Assembly (NCBI RefSeq): GCF_004115155.1
Contig: NZ_RDSM01000001.1
Coordinates: 930,001-994,000, forward strand
Direction of reading: 5' to 3'
DNA length: 64,000 nucleotides
Source of the DNA: Granulicella sibirica
GTDB taxonomy: Bacteria; Acidobacteriota; Terriglobia; Terriglobales; Acidobacteriaceae
The notes beneath the pieces are model-generated. The model searched no databases. It had not been told where the DNA came from and was given only the letters and a program-made list of their open reading frames with translations. Positions within the stretch are counted from its first letter, which is position 1; the number at the start of each line of letters is the position of its first letter. The position numbers and the translations under genes were made by a program. Below are positions 1-7,987 of this stretch, in pieces.

Positions 1-1
1 C

Positions 2-802
2 TTCCTACCGATCGCCATCGGCTCAGCCGACATCACCCTCGCCGAGCAGGTGGGAGCCTACTCCGTCTTCCCCAACGACGGTATCCGCATCGAGCCTCAC
101 TACATCCGCAAGGTCGTCCAGGCCGACGGACAGCCGCTAGGCGACAAGCTCCCCGAGGTCCGCGAGGTCATCGCCGTCGATACCGCCCGCACCATGATGA
201 CCTTCCTCCAGGGAGTCGTCCAACACGGAACCGCCGCCGTCGCCTCCTCCCTCAAGCACCCTCTCGGAGGCAAGACTGGCACGACGAACGACTACACCGA
301 CGCTTGGTTCATCGGCTTCTCCCCGTCCGTCACCTGCGGAACCTGGATCGGCTTTGACGACCGCCAATCCCTCGGCGAAAAGGAAACCGGCGCCAAAGCC
401 GCCCTCCCCATGTGGATGGAGTTCATGAAGGCTGCTATCGCGGACAAGCCAAACGAGTACTTCCCGACCGCCAATGCCCCGAAGAAACAGCTCGACGTGC
501 CCCTGACCCCTGCTAACGCCGAGCCCACCCCACCGGCAAAGCCTAAGGCCTCCGATGACTCCGATGCCGACGCGGACCCTGATCCAACAGACAGCGACGC
601 CCCCAAGCCCGCTCCCAAAGCCGCTCCCGCCCAGGCCACTCCACCCTCGAGCCTGACGCAGGATGCTCCCGCAACCCCTGACAGCACACCAAGAGCCCCC
701 GTCCCAATCGTCCGTCAGGCTCCCCGCGCTACGACCCCTGCAAGACCCGCGCCGGCTCCCGTCGTCCGGCGCCCCGCTTCGCCGCCAACCGGTACAAATT
801 GA
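2..802 (+). CDS. Penicillin-binding protein 1A, C-terminal part (5' end outside window)
   Basis: This is the end of the transpeptidase domain of a class A penicillin-binding protein, which cross-links peptidoglycan in the periplasm. The frame is already open at base 2, so the N-terminal glycosyltransferase and most of the transpeptidase lie upstream of the window. What is visible is the stretch around AEQVGAYSVFPNDG, typical of PBP1A, followed by the KTGT box (GGKTGTTNDYTDAWFIGFSP) that lines the active site. After the catalytic fold comes a low-complexity tail of roughly 100 residues rich in Pro, Ala and Asp, ending in a Pro/Arg-rich segment. The last 74 bases overlap the 3' end of the convergent ribF gene. 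The family is secure. The exact subclass (PBP1A rather than PBP1C or 2A) is likely but rests on the C-terminal part only. Confidence 0.9.
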   Translation, partial: FLPIAIGSADITLAEQVGAYSVFPNDGIRIEPHYIRKVVQADGQPLGDKLPEVREVIAVDTARTMMTFLQGVVQHGTAAVASSLKHPLGGKTGTTNDYTDAWFIGFSPSVTCGTWIGFDDRQSLGEKETGAKAALPMWMEFMKAAIADKPNEYFPTANAPKKQLDVPLTPANAEPTPPAKPKASDDSDADADPDPTDSDAPKPAPKAAPAQATPPSSLTQDAPATPDSTPRAPVPIVRQAPRATTPARPAPAPVVRRPASPPTGTN

Positions 803-1718
803 AGAACCGCTGCGCCCGCCCCACGTCTATCCCGATCTGCGCCTTGAGCGCCTCGGGCGTAGGCCACTTCTTCTCCCCACGCAGCCTCTTATGAAACTCC
901 AGCGTCAACGGCGTCGCCTCATTCAGCTCGATCGGATGAAAGTTCAGCAGGTACGACTCGACTGTGAATGAGTCTTCCCCAAACGTAGGCCGATTCCCTA
1001 CATTCGTCACGGCCTCAAACGCCTTACCGGCAACCGTCATGGTCGTTACGTAAACGCCGTTGGCCGGCAGAAGTTCGCCATATGGCGCCAGATTGATCGT
1101 GGGCACCGTATACCGCGTCCCGTAACCGCGCCCCGAGGCCGGCGTCGACTCCACCGCGAACGCCCGCCCCAGCAGAGCCCGTGCCTGGTTCATCTCCCCT
1201 GCCCCCACCAGCCCCCTCACCCTGCTCGAAGAAACCGGAGACCCGCGCAGACTCCGCGGAGCGTACGCCCTCACCCCAAACCCAAGCTCCCGCCCAATCT
1301 GCTCCAGCCCGTCGATTCCTGCCTCGGCCTGGTAGCCAAACCGGAAGTTCTCTCCCTCGTGCACCTCGACGACGCCTGCCGCCTCGACCAGCACAACCCG
1401 CGCAAACTCCCGCGCCGACATACGCGAAAGCTCATGTGTGAACGGGATCACCACCGCCGCATCCACGCCCGTCTCGGCAATCAGTTCCAGCTTCCGCTCG
1501 AGTGGCGTGATCATCGGAAACCACTTCTCTGGCCTCAGCACCCGCACCGGATGAGGGTCGAACGTAATCGCCAGCGATGCCGCACCCAGCTCCCGCGCCC
1601 GTCCGATCACCTCTTCGATCACCCACTGGTGCCCGCGATGCACGCCATCGAAGTTCCCGATCGTCGCCACCACCGGTCCACCCCGAGGCAACTCGCCAAT
1701 TCCCCGATAGACCTTCAT
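729..1718 (-). CDS. ribF: Bifunctional riboflavin kinase / FAD synthetase RibF
   Basis: RibF phosphorylates riboflavin to FMN and adenylylates FMN to FAD in the cytoplasm. The N-terminal nucleotidyltransferase shows ATIGNFDGVHRGHQ near residue 20. The C-terminal flavokinase has the PTINL motif after a GRGYGT stretch, then NVGNRPTFG and the VESYLLNF segment with its catalytic Glu. Length is 329 aa, slightly long, because about 18 basic residues follow the usual end of the fold. Those extra residues are the part that overlaps the PBP tail. The ATG overlaps the TGA of the upstream hydrolase by 4 bases, so translation is probably coupled. It is the last gene of a leftward group that includes the DUF1844 and YgfZ-like proteins. 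Confidence 0.95.
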   Translation of the reverse strand: MKVYRGIGELPRGGPVVATIGNFDGVHRGHQWVIEEVIGRARELGAASLAITFDPHPVRVLRPEKWFPMITPLERKLELIAETGVDAAVVIPFTHELSRMSAREFARVVLVEAAGVVEVHEGENFRFGYQAEAGIDGLEQIGRELGFGVRAYAPRSLRGSPVSSSRVRGLVGAGEMNQARALLGRAFAVESTPASGRGYGTRYTVPTINLAPYGELLPANGVYVTTMTVAGKAFEAVTNVGNRPTFGEDSFTVESYLLNFHPIELNEATPLTLEFHKRLRGEKKWPTPEALKAQIGIDVGRAQRFFNLYRLAAKRGAGRREPARVLQGS

Positions 1719-2530
1719 GCCTGTATCTCGAAGTCCAGCTTCAACCCGTCGTAGGCCAGCCGTATATGCGGAGGAAGCTCAGCCTCCGTCGCCTCATGGT
1801 CGAGATCATGCCCGATGTGCGTAAAATAAGCCCGCTTCGGCTTCAGCTTCTCCACAAACCCCACCGACTTCGCTAGGTGCGAGTGGCTCGGATGCGGCTC
1901 CCGCCTCAAGGTATCGAGGATCAGCACATCGAGCCCTTGCAGCCTCTCCATGCTCTCCTTCGGAATATCGCTCATATCCGTCAGGTAGGCCGCGCTTCCA
2001 AACCGGTACCCCGTAATCTCCTGCCGTCCATGCGTCACCGCGATCCGCCGGAAGCAAACCCCAAAGAGCCGCACCCCCGCACCTGGAACCGTATCCAGCC
2101 GGTGCAGCTTTACCCGCGCGCTCGTCGGATACCGGTTCTCCGTCCGAAACGTGTACTCGAACACCCGCTCGATCACCTTCGCCGTTGCATCGTCCGCGTA
2201 CAGCGGCAGGTTCTCTGGATTCCGAAAGCTCAGCGGCCGTAGGTCATCCATCCCGAGAATGTGGTCCGCATGGCTATGCGTGTAAAGCACCGCGTCGAGC
2301 CTCGTGATCTTCTCTCGCAGCGCCTGCGCATGAAAGTCCGGCCCTGTATCGATCAGCACCGAGTTCCCCCCGAACTCCACCAATACCGAGGGTCGCGTCC
2401 GCCGGTTTCTAGGGTCGCTCGATGTACAAATCGCGCACGTACACCCCAGAGTCGGCACCCCCATCGAGGTGCCGCTCCCCAGGAACGTCAGCGTAGCCTT
2501 GACCGGCTCACTCTGTTGCTTATCGGACAA
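1715..2530 (-). CDS. Metallo-beta-lactamase-fold hydrolase, PhnP-like
   Basis: This is a zinc-dependent hydrolase of the metallo-beta-lactamase fold. It shows FLGSGTSMGVPTLGC near the N-terminus, VLIDTGPDF, the metal motif THSHADH, and later ligands in VTHG, YLTDMS and THIGHDLDH. The cysteine-containing N-terminus and FLGSGTS start resemble the PhnP / cyclic phosphate phosphodiesterase branch. PhnP itself acts in phosphonate breakdown, but no phosphonate genes are nearby, so the substrate is unknown. Start choice is uncertain. The TTG used here overlaps the stop of the DUF1844 gene, and in-frame TTG (2560) and GTG (2545) codons lie further upstream inside that gene. The stop overlaps the ribF start by 4 bases. 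Confidence 0.82.
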   Translation of the reverse strand: MSDKQQSEPVKATLTFLGSGTSMGVPTLGCTCAICTSSDPRNRRTRPSVLVEFGGNSVLIDTGPDFHAQALREKITRLDAVLYTHSHADHILGMDDLRPLSFRNPENLPLYADDATAKVIERVFEYTFRTENRYPTSARVKLHRLDTVPGAGVRLFGVCFRRIAVTHGRQEITGYRFGSAAYLTDMSDIPKESMERLQGLDVLILDTLRREPHPSHSHLAKSVGFVEKLKPKRAYFTHIGHDLDHEATEAELPPHIRLAYDGLKLDFEIQA

Positions 2531-3161
2531 TGCTTGGGCGCCCACCCGGTATCTGCCCAAACCCCGGAGCCTGTCCTTGCTGCTGTTGCTGCTTCGCCGC
2601 CGCCGAACGCGCCAGCGCCTGCGTAATCTCCAGGAACGCCACCTGAACCTCGAACACAGCCCGATCCAGCAGCGCAGCCTCTTCCACGGATAGGTTCCCC
2701 GCCGTCTTCTCCGCCAGCGTCCCCAGCATCTCGATCGACTGCTGCGCGCCCATCAGGTCTACCTGCGGCTGCTGTCCTTCTGGAGTCGCACCGCCAAGCT
2801 GCATGATCGCCGTCATATAGATCGACTGCACCAGCCCATCGAAGTTCATCGGCGAAGGATGATTCATCCCCGGGTTCGCCGCCCGGATCGCCGTCGACAG
2901 CCGGTCCGCCGTCTGCTCATACGCCATCCGCGCCTGCTCCATCTGCTCGGCCGAAGGAGCCTGCGGCATCGTCGCCCCGTCCTCCATCTCAGGCTCAAGA
3001 ACTGCCTCGGGAACCGGTGCCGCGCTTACAGCCTCCTCGACCGGGGCAGGACGCTCCCGCTCCTCCTTCTCCGGAGACGGGTCCGCATCGGGCCTCAAAT
3101 CCCCATCCATCGTGTGTCTGCGTCGATCTGTAATCACAAACGGCTTGCTCTGCTCTGCCAT
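2520..3161 (-). CDS. DUF1844 domain protein
   Basis: This is a cytoplasmic protein of unknown function with a C-terminal DUF1844-type segment (about residues 115-185, containing MNFDGLVQSIYMTAIMQLG). That domain is common in Acidobacteriota and Deltaproteobacteria. It is preceded by an acidic, Pro/Ala/Glu-rich stretch of about 80 residues and followed by a Gln-rich tail. There is no signal peptide or convincing membrane segment. Two in-frame ATG codons exist. The second (3161) is chosen because AAAGAGGGCG sits about 8 bases before it, whereas the one at 3179 has no clear ribosome binding site. It lies between the YgfZ-like gene and the hydrolase-ribF pair, all leftward and closely spaced. Confidence 0.8.
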   Translation of the reverse strand: MAEQSKPFVITDRRRHTMDGDLRPDADPSPEKEERERPAPVEEAVSAAPVPEAVLEPEMEDGATMPQAPSAEQMEQARMAYEQTADRLSTAIRAANPGMNHPSPMNFDGLVQSIYMTAIMQLGGATPEGQQPQVDLMGAQQSIEMLGTLAEKTAGNLSVEEAALLDRAVFEVQVAFLEITQALARSAAAKQQQQQGQAPGFGQIPGGRPSIVR

Positions 3162-3214
3162 AATCTCGCCCTCTTTCAAAATCTTCAGATGCCGGAAGAT
3201 CCCTCCGCGGCTCT

Positions 3215-4237
3215 CTACCCCCGGTAAGGCACTGCCACCGGAACAGCCTTACCGCTCACGGAATCTTTGCTATAGCTGATCTCAGCCCCACGCTCCACGG
3301 CCTCGCGCCGCACATACCCAAGCCCAAGCTGGACCGTCGCACCCGCGAGCGGAATCGCCGCTACGCTGGTCAACTCCCCTACAGCCTTCCCATCCGCCTC
3401 GAGCACTGCGCCCACCGCCGGCACGTCCCCCGTCAGCACAAAAGCCCCGAACCCCCGATGCACATTCCCTCGCGACCGGATCCGTTCCACAATCTCCTGC
3501 CCCAGGTAGCATCCCTTGGCAAAGTGCAGCGCCCGCGTCTGCCCCGTCTCCTGCGGAAGCTCCTTATCCCGAATATCTACCCCATACGCCGGCGTCCCAT
3601 CCAGAATCCGTAGCCAGTCCACCGCCTCCGCCCCAACCGCTCCGCCGCCAAGCCCCGCAGCCTCGGCGATCAAACCCTCCCGCAGCCGCTCAGCGGTAGC
3701 CTCATCCGTCCAAACCTCAAACCGCCCGGCCTCAAAAGAGATCACCTCAACCGAGGCCCCATCCCAATCGACCGAAGCCCGCCGCGCCGGCTTCCCGGCA
3801 GCAATTCCAACCTTAGCCAGCAACTCCCCACCCAACGGCCCAACAACCCCCAAGCCAACGCGCTTGACGGACACATCCACCAGCTCCACATCATCCATAA
3901 TGATGTACCGGTCGAATAGCTCCATCATCGCCGCGACCCGATCCTTCGCCGTTTCCATCCAGATCGAATCCGCGTCCACGAACGCCCAGAGATCGCCCTG
4001 AATCCGCCCCTGGGCATTCAGCGCAAAGCTATAGTTTCCCTCACCCGGCTTCAACTCCTGGATCGAGTTCGTGACCATCCCGTTCAGCCAGCGCGTCCGA
4101 TCCTCGCCCGTCGCTCGGATCCACCCCAACCCATCCAGTTCCGACACCCCAACCGTCTCCAGCAGCCACTGAAGCTGCACCGCGCTTTCACCGGCTCGCA
4201 ATCCGGCAACATCCTCGATCTGTGCTGAAGCTGTCAT
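3215..4237 (-). CDS. ygfZ: YgfZ/GcvT-family folate-binding protein
   Basis: This is a member of the YgfZ family, tetrahydrofolate-binding proteins related to the glycine-cleavage T protein. They support repair or assembly of iron-sulfur enzymes, including the tRNA methylthiolase MiaB in E. coli. The defining C-terminal signature KGCYLGQEIVERIRSRGN is intact near residue 240, including the conserved Cys. The N-terminal GcvT-like region contains TRWLNGMVTN. Length is 340 aa, normal for the family. It is divergent from the secreted HExxH protein at 4300 and probably heads the leftward group that continues to ribF. Confidence 0.9.
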   Translation of the reverse strand: MTASAQIEDVAGLRAGESAVQLQWLLETVGVSELDGLGWIRATGEDRTRWLNGMVTNSIQELKPGEGNYSFALNAQGRIQGDLWAFVDADSIWMETAKDRVAAMMELFDRYIIMDDVELVDVSVKRVGLGVVGPLGGELLAKVGIAAGKPARRASVDWDGASVEVISFEAGRFEVWTDEATAERLREGLIAEAAGLGGGAVGAEAVDWLRILDGTPAYGVDIRDKELPQETGQTRALHFAKGCYLGQEIVERIRSRGNVHRGFGAFVLTGDVPAVGAVLEADGKAVGELTSVAAIPLAGATVQLGLGYVRREAVERGAEISYSKDSVSGKAVPVAVPYRG

Positions 4238-4299
4238 GGCAAATGGTCCCGCGACTCAACGTACACTGGTGATTATAGCGATTGGACGGAGGCTTCACG

Positions 4300-5853
4300 G
4301 TGGTATCAGCAGCAGTTCCCGGCACCCAGCCGGAAGAAACCGGGAGCCCATCCCGAATCGTCCTCTACCTCCTCGCAGCCCTCCTCACCGCGACCGCCGC
4401 CCACGCCCAGCAGCCCCCGGCGCCCCACAAGGACGGCGCCAAGCCTCAAGCTCCCCTCACCAAGGCGCAGTCCAAGGAACTCCTCGACTCCGTCGACGAG
4501 ATCCTCAAATTCGTCAGCACCGACACCAAACTACCCATCACCCACCCCGTCAAGCGCAAGCTCGTCTCCCGCGACGAGGTCAACCGCTACCTCCAGAAGA
4601 AGTTCGACGAGGACGAGAGCACCAGGCGTCTGCAAAACAGCGAGATCGTCCTCAAGAAGTTCGGCCTCCTCGAACGCGACTTCGACCTCCGCCCCTTCCT
4701 CATCAAGCTTCTGACCGAACAGATCGCCGGCTTCTACGACGAAAAAACCAAAACAGTAAACCTCCTCGACTACGTCGTCCCCGAAGAGCAAAAACCCGTC
4801 CTCGCCCACGAGCTCACCCACGCCCTCCAGGACATGCGCGTCGACCTGGTCAAATGGTCCGATCTCACCCCGCCCGGCAACCCCCACACCGTGCAGGAAG
4901 ACAACCACCGCCTTCAGGTCGACGAGTCCGGCTCCGCCCGCGAAGCCGTCACCGAGGGCCAGGCCATGGTCACCTTCCTCGACTACAGCATGCGCGACAC
5001 CGGCCACACCCTTGCCGACGCCCCCCAGGTCGTCGACAAGCTCAAGGACTCCCTCGGCGACAACAGCGACTCCCCCGTCATGGCCCGCGCCCCGCTTCTT
5101 CTCCAGCAAACCTTGATGTTCCCCTACATCGAGGGGTTAGGCTTCGAAGCCGCCCTCCTCGCCAAGGGAGGCCGCGATGCCGCCTTCGCCGGAGCCCTCG
5201 CCAATCCACCCACCTCCACTTTCGAGATCATCCATCCCGAGGCCTACCTCAACCACGCACACGTCCCCCAGATGACCCTCCCCGACCTCCGGCCCCTCAT
5301 GCCGCAGTACAGCTTCTACGACCTCGGCGTCATGGGCGAGCTCGACGTCCGCATCCTCACCGAGCTCTTCGGAGGACACGACATCGCCGCCGCAATCTCA
5401 CCCGAGTGGGACGGCGGCGTCTACTACGCCGCCCAGCGCACCGCCGCTACCCCAGCCGAGAAGCAGACTCCAGCCTCCGTCGGCCTCATCTATGTCTCCC
5501 GCTGGAAGAACGAAGACACAGCCCACTCCTTCCTCCGCATCTACGCCGGCCAACTTGCCCGCAAATACTCCGGCCTGGCCCGCCGCCCCAAGGACGAAAC
5601 CGATGAGGACGAGCAGGTCTACACCACCACCGAGGGCGACGTCCTCCTCACCAGCAAGGACAACACCGTCTACGCCCTCGAAGGCTTCCCCGTCGCCCAG
5701 GCTCGCACCCTCCGCGACGCCATCGACGCTGTCCAAACCACCGGCCCCATCCTGCAAGCCACAACACCCACTGCCGAACTCATCCCCCGCCTAGCCGCTT
5801 TGCTCAACTCCGTCATTCCCGAACGTTATACTTCAAGGGGCCTCAACCCTTAG
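4300..5853 (+). CDS. Secreted HExxH-motif protein, putative zinc metallopeptidase
   Basis: The protein begins with a signal peptide: a short N-region, then a hydrophobic stretch IVLYLLAALLTATAAHAQ. The mature part contains HELTH at about residues 170-174 in the context VLAHELTHALQD. Shortly before it is AGFYDEKTKTV, the layout of a gluzincin-like zinc peptidase. A downstream acidic residue in EAVTEGQAMV is a candidate third ligand. GTG at 4300 is preferred as start because GGAGG lies about 8 bases upstream. An in-frame TTG at 4282 is the alternative. Substrate is unknown. Proteins of this general type are frequent in Acidobacteriota, but I cannot assign a named family. It is transcribed away from ygfZ. 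Confidence 0.75.
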   Translation: MVSAAVPGTQPEETGSPSRIVLYLLAALLTATAAHAQQPPAPHKDGAKPQAPLTKAQSKELLDSVDEILKFVSTDTKLPITHPVKRKLVSRDEVNRYLQKKFDEDESTRRLQNSEIVLKKFGLLERDFDLRPFLIKLLTEQIAGFYDEKTKTVNLLDYVVPEEQKPVLAHELTHALQDMRVDLVKWSDLTPPGNPHTVQEDNHRLQVDESGSAREAVTEGQAMVTFLDYSMRDTGHTLADAPQVVDKLKDSLGDNSDSPVMARAPLLLQQTLMFPYIEGLGFEAALLAKGGRDAAFAGALANPPTSTFEIIHPEAYLNHAHVPQMTLPDLRPLMPQYSFYDLGVMGELDVRILTELFGGHDIAAAISPEWDGGVYYAAQRTAATPAEKQTPASVGLIYVSRWKNEDTAHSFLRIYAGQLARKYSGLARRPKDETDEDEQVYTTTEGDVLLTSKDNTVYALEGFPVAQARTLRDAIDAVQTTGPILQATTPTAELIPRLAALLNSVIPERYTSRGLNP

Positions 5854-5854
5854 C

Positions 5855-5900
5855 CTTTGTCTTTCTGGTTGTCATTCCCGAAGGGAATCTGCGTCTTCCG
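5855..5900. repeat. Intergenic repeat, type A copy 1
   Basis: The segment contains TTTCTGGTTGTCATTCCCG followed by AAGGGAATCTGCGTC. ATTCCC and GGGAAT form a small hairpin around GAA. Near-identical text recurs at about 11521 and 12054, always between genes, so this is a dispersed element rather than a gene part. Confidence 0.75.
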
Positions 5901-5963
5901 TTGCTGTTGCTTGTCCTCCATCGCACAGCCAACAAACCCACCGCCACGCACCAAGGAGCAAAC

Positions 5964-6827
5964 TTGCACACCGCAGAAATCGGAATCATAGGCGGCAGCG
6001 GCCTCTACGCCATGCCCGGCCTCACAGAGATCGAAGAAATCGCCATCGATACCCCCTTCGGGCCCCCATCCGAAACCATAGTCCTCGGCACTCTGGAGGG
6101 AAGAAAAGTAGCCTTCCTCGCCCGCCACGGCAAAGGCCACCGTATACTCCCGTCCGAGCTCAACTTCCGCGCCAACATCTACGCGCTCAAGAGCCTCGGC
6201 GTCACCAGCATCCTCTCCATCTCCGCCGTAGGCTCGCTCAAGCAGGAGCACAAGCCCACCGACTTCGTCATCCCCGACCAGTTCATCGACCGCACGTTCG
6301 CACGAAACGCGACCTTCTTCGGAGAAGGCATCGTAGGCCACGTAGCCTTCGGCGATCCCGTCTGCCCCATCGTCCTCGACACCTTCGTCAAAGCCTGTGA
6401 AGAGGTCGGCGTCGTCGGCAAGCGTGGTGGAACCTACGTCTGCATCGAGGGCCCACAGTTCTCCACCCGCGCCGAATCGAACCTCTATCGCTCCTGGGGC
6501 TCCGACATCATCGGCATGACCAACCTCCAGGAAGCCAAGCTCGCCCGCGAGGCCGAAATCTCCTACGCCACCTTAGCCATGGTCACCGACTACGACTGCT
6601 GGTACGAAGGCCACGACGACGTCACCGTCGAGCAGGTCATCGCCGTCATGCACCAGAACTCCGCCGCCGCCCAGAAGGTCGTCAAAGCCGCCGTCCGCCT
6701 CCTGCCCACCGACCTGAGCGCCAGCCCCGCCCAATCCGCCGCGAAATACGCCATCATGACCGACCGCGCCCTCATCCCCGAAGCCACCAGGCAAAAGCTA
6801 AAAGTCCTCTTCGGCAAATACCTCTAG
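5964..6827 (+). CDS. mtnP: S-methyl-5'-thioadenosine phosphorylase
   Basis: This enzyme cleaves methylthioadenosine, the by-product of polyamine and related reactions, into adenine and methylthioribose-1-phosphate in the methionine salvage route. The purine nucleoside phosphorylase fold is seen from IGIIGGSGLYAMPG at the N-terminus, RHGKGHRILPSELNFRAN (phosphate and base contacts), AVGSL, and the later FSTRAES and GMTNLQEAKLAREAE segments. The start is TTG at 5964, with AAGGAG six bases upstream, which gives 287 aa, the usual length. In-frame codons further upstream would add an unrelated N-terminus drawn from the repeat. A PfkB kinase follows 116 bases downstream. Confidence 0.93.
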   Translation: MHTAEIGIIGGSGLYAMPGLTEIEEIAIDTPFGPPSETIVLGTLEGRKVAFLARHGKGHRILPSELNFRANIYALKSLGVTSILSISAVGSLKQEHKPTDFVIPDQFIDRTFARNATFFGEGIVGHVAFGDPVCPIVLDTFVKACEEVGVVGKRGGTYVCIEGPQFSTRAESNLYRSWGSDIIGMTNLQEAKLAREAEISYATLAMVTDYDCWYEGHDDVTVEQVIAVMHQNSAAAQKVVKAAVRLLPTDLSASPAQSAAKYAIMTDRALIPEATRQKLKVLFGKYL

Positions 6828-6847
6828 TCGTAACCCGCCCAAAAGGC

Positions 6848-6905
6848 CCCGGGTGCTCCATCCTCACCGACAGCTTCATCGTCGGTGAGGATGGGAACGT
6901 AAAAC
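6848..6905. repeat. Intergenic hairpin repeat, type B copy 1
   Basis: A perfect 14-bp inverted repeat, CCATCCTCACCGAC (6858-6871) with its complement at 6881-6894, encloses the loop AGCTTCATC. The lead-in GGTGCTCCA and the loop text recur in the copy at about 12115. It could act as a transcription terminator for mtnP, but no T-run follows, and its recurrence argues for a mobile or REP-like element. Confidence 0.75.
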
Positions 6906-6943
6906 GCCCGCACCGCACTTTTGCTTTTAGAAAAGGAACCTCA

Positions 6944-7888
6944 ATGTCCATCCTCGTAGTAGGCTCCGTAGCCTTCGACACCCTCACCACCCCCTCCGGC
7001 AAGCGCGAAAAGATCGTCGGCGGAGCCGCCACCTACTTCTCCCTCGCGGCCAGCTTCTTCACCGGCGTCCGCGTCATCGGAGTAGTAGGCGAGGACTTTA
7101 CGAAAGAGCACGAGTCCATCCTCACCAACCGCGGCGTCGATACCCAGGGCATCGAGCACGCCCCCGGCCTCACCTTCCACTGGACCGGCTCCTACTCGGG
7201 CTCCATGAACGAAGCCAAGACCCTCGGCACCGACCTCAACGTCTTCGCCACCTTCTCCCCGAAGATTCCCGCCGCCTACCAGGACTCCGACTTCCTCTTC
7301 CTCGCCAACATCGACCCCGTCCTCCAGCTCGAAGTCCGCAAGAAGATGCCGAACGTCAAGATGGTCTGCGGCGACACCATGAACTACTGGATCGCCGACC
7401 ACACCGACAACCTCAAGGCGGTCCTCAAGGAGCTCGACGTCCTCCTCATCAACGACGGCGAAGCCCGCATGCTCTCGAACCAATCCAATATCGTCAAAGC
7501 CGCCGAAGGCGTCCTCGCGCTCGGCCCCAAATCCCTCGTCATCAAGCACGGCGAGTACGGTGCCACCAGCTTCTTCTCCAACCGCGCCTTCCCGCCCGTC
7601 GAAGGCCTTGCCGGCATCACCCCCCGCCCCTTCCGCGCCCCCGCCCTGCCTCTCGCCGAGGTCGTCGACCCCACAGGCGCCGGTGACTCCTTCGCCGGAG
7701 GCTTCTACGGCTATCTCGCCTCCCAGCCCGTCTTCTCTCCCGAGGTCTTCCGCACCGCAACCTTCTACGGCGGTGTCATGGGAAGCTTCGCGTGCGAAAA
7801 GTTCGGCACCGAGCGCCTCCAGACCCTCACCCGCGAAGAGATCGACGCCCGCTTCGAAACCTTCCGCGAAATCTCCCACCTCTCGTAA
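6944..7888 (+). CDS. PfkB-family sugar/nucleoside kinase
   Basis: This is a ribokinase-family (PfkB) kinase of 314 aa. The N-terminal IVGGAATYFSLAAS segment (substrate lid with the GG pair) and the C-terminal signature DPTGAGDSFAGGF, with the catalytic Asp in GAGD, are both intact. The family phosphorylates sugars, nucleosides or related alcohols, and the substrate cannot be read from the sequence. Its place directly after mtnP suggests a role in handling a purine or methylthioribose-derived product, which is inference only. GG-rich ribosome binding text (AAAAGGAACC) precedes the ATG. Confidence 0.87.
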   Translation: MSILVVGSVAFDTLTTPSGKREKIVGGAATYFSLAASFFTGVRVIGVVGEDFTKEHESILTNRGVDTQGIEHAPGLTFHWTGSYSGSMNEAKTLGTDLNVFATFSPKIPAAYQDSDFLFLANIDPVLQLEVRKKMPNVKMVCGDTMNYWIADHTDNLKAVLKELDVLLINDGEARMLSNQSNIVKAAEGVLALGPKSLVIKHGEYGATSFFSNRAFPPVEGLAGITPRPFRAPALPLAEVVDPTGAGDSFAGGFYGYLASQPVFSPEVFRTATFYGGVMGSFACEKFGTERLQTLTREEIDARFETFREISHLS

Positions 7889-7913
7889 ATCAAGCAGCAG
7901 AGGGATAACAAGT

Positions 7914-7962
7914 AGGTGCCCCACCTTCGGCACGGCACCATTGTGCCTAAGGTGGGCTGCCA
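7914..7962. repeat. Intergenic hairpin repeat, type B copy 2
   Basis: GGTGCCCCACCTTCGGCAC is followed by GTGCCTAAGGTGGG, forming a 13-pair stem with one mismatch (7920-7933 with 7943-7956). The opening AGGTGCCCCA matches the copies at about 11428 and 12115. It lies between convergent-free, same-strand genes. Confidence 0.7.
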
Positions 7963-7987
7963 CGGCGGCGCGTAAAATCAACCCAGA

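Noticed and set aside
4236..5606. 456-codon open frame on the plus strand inside the HExxH gene
   Set aside because: Arg/Pro-rich translation in another frame of a real gene with a signal peptide and zinc motif. High GC content keeps stop codons rare.
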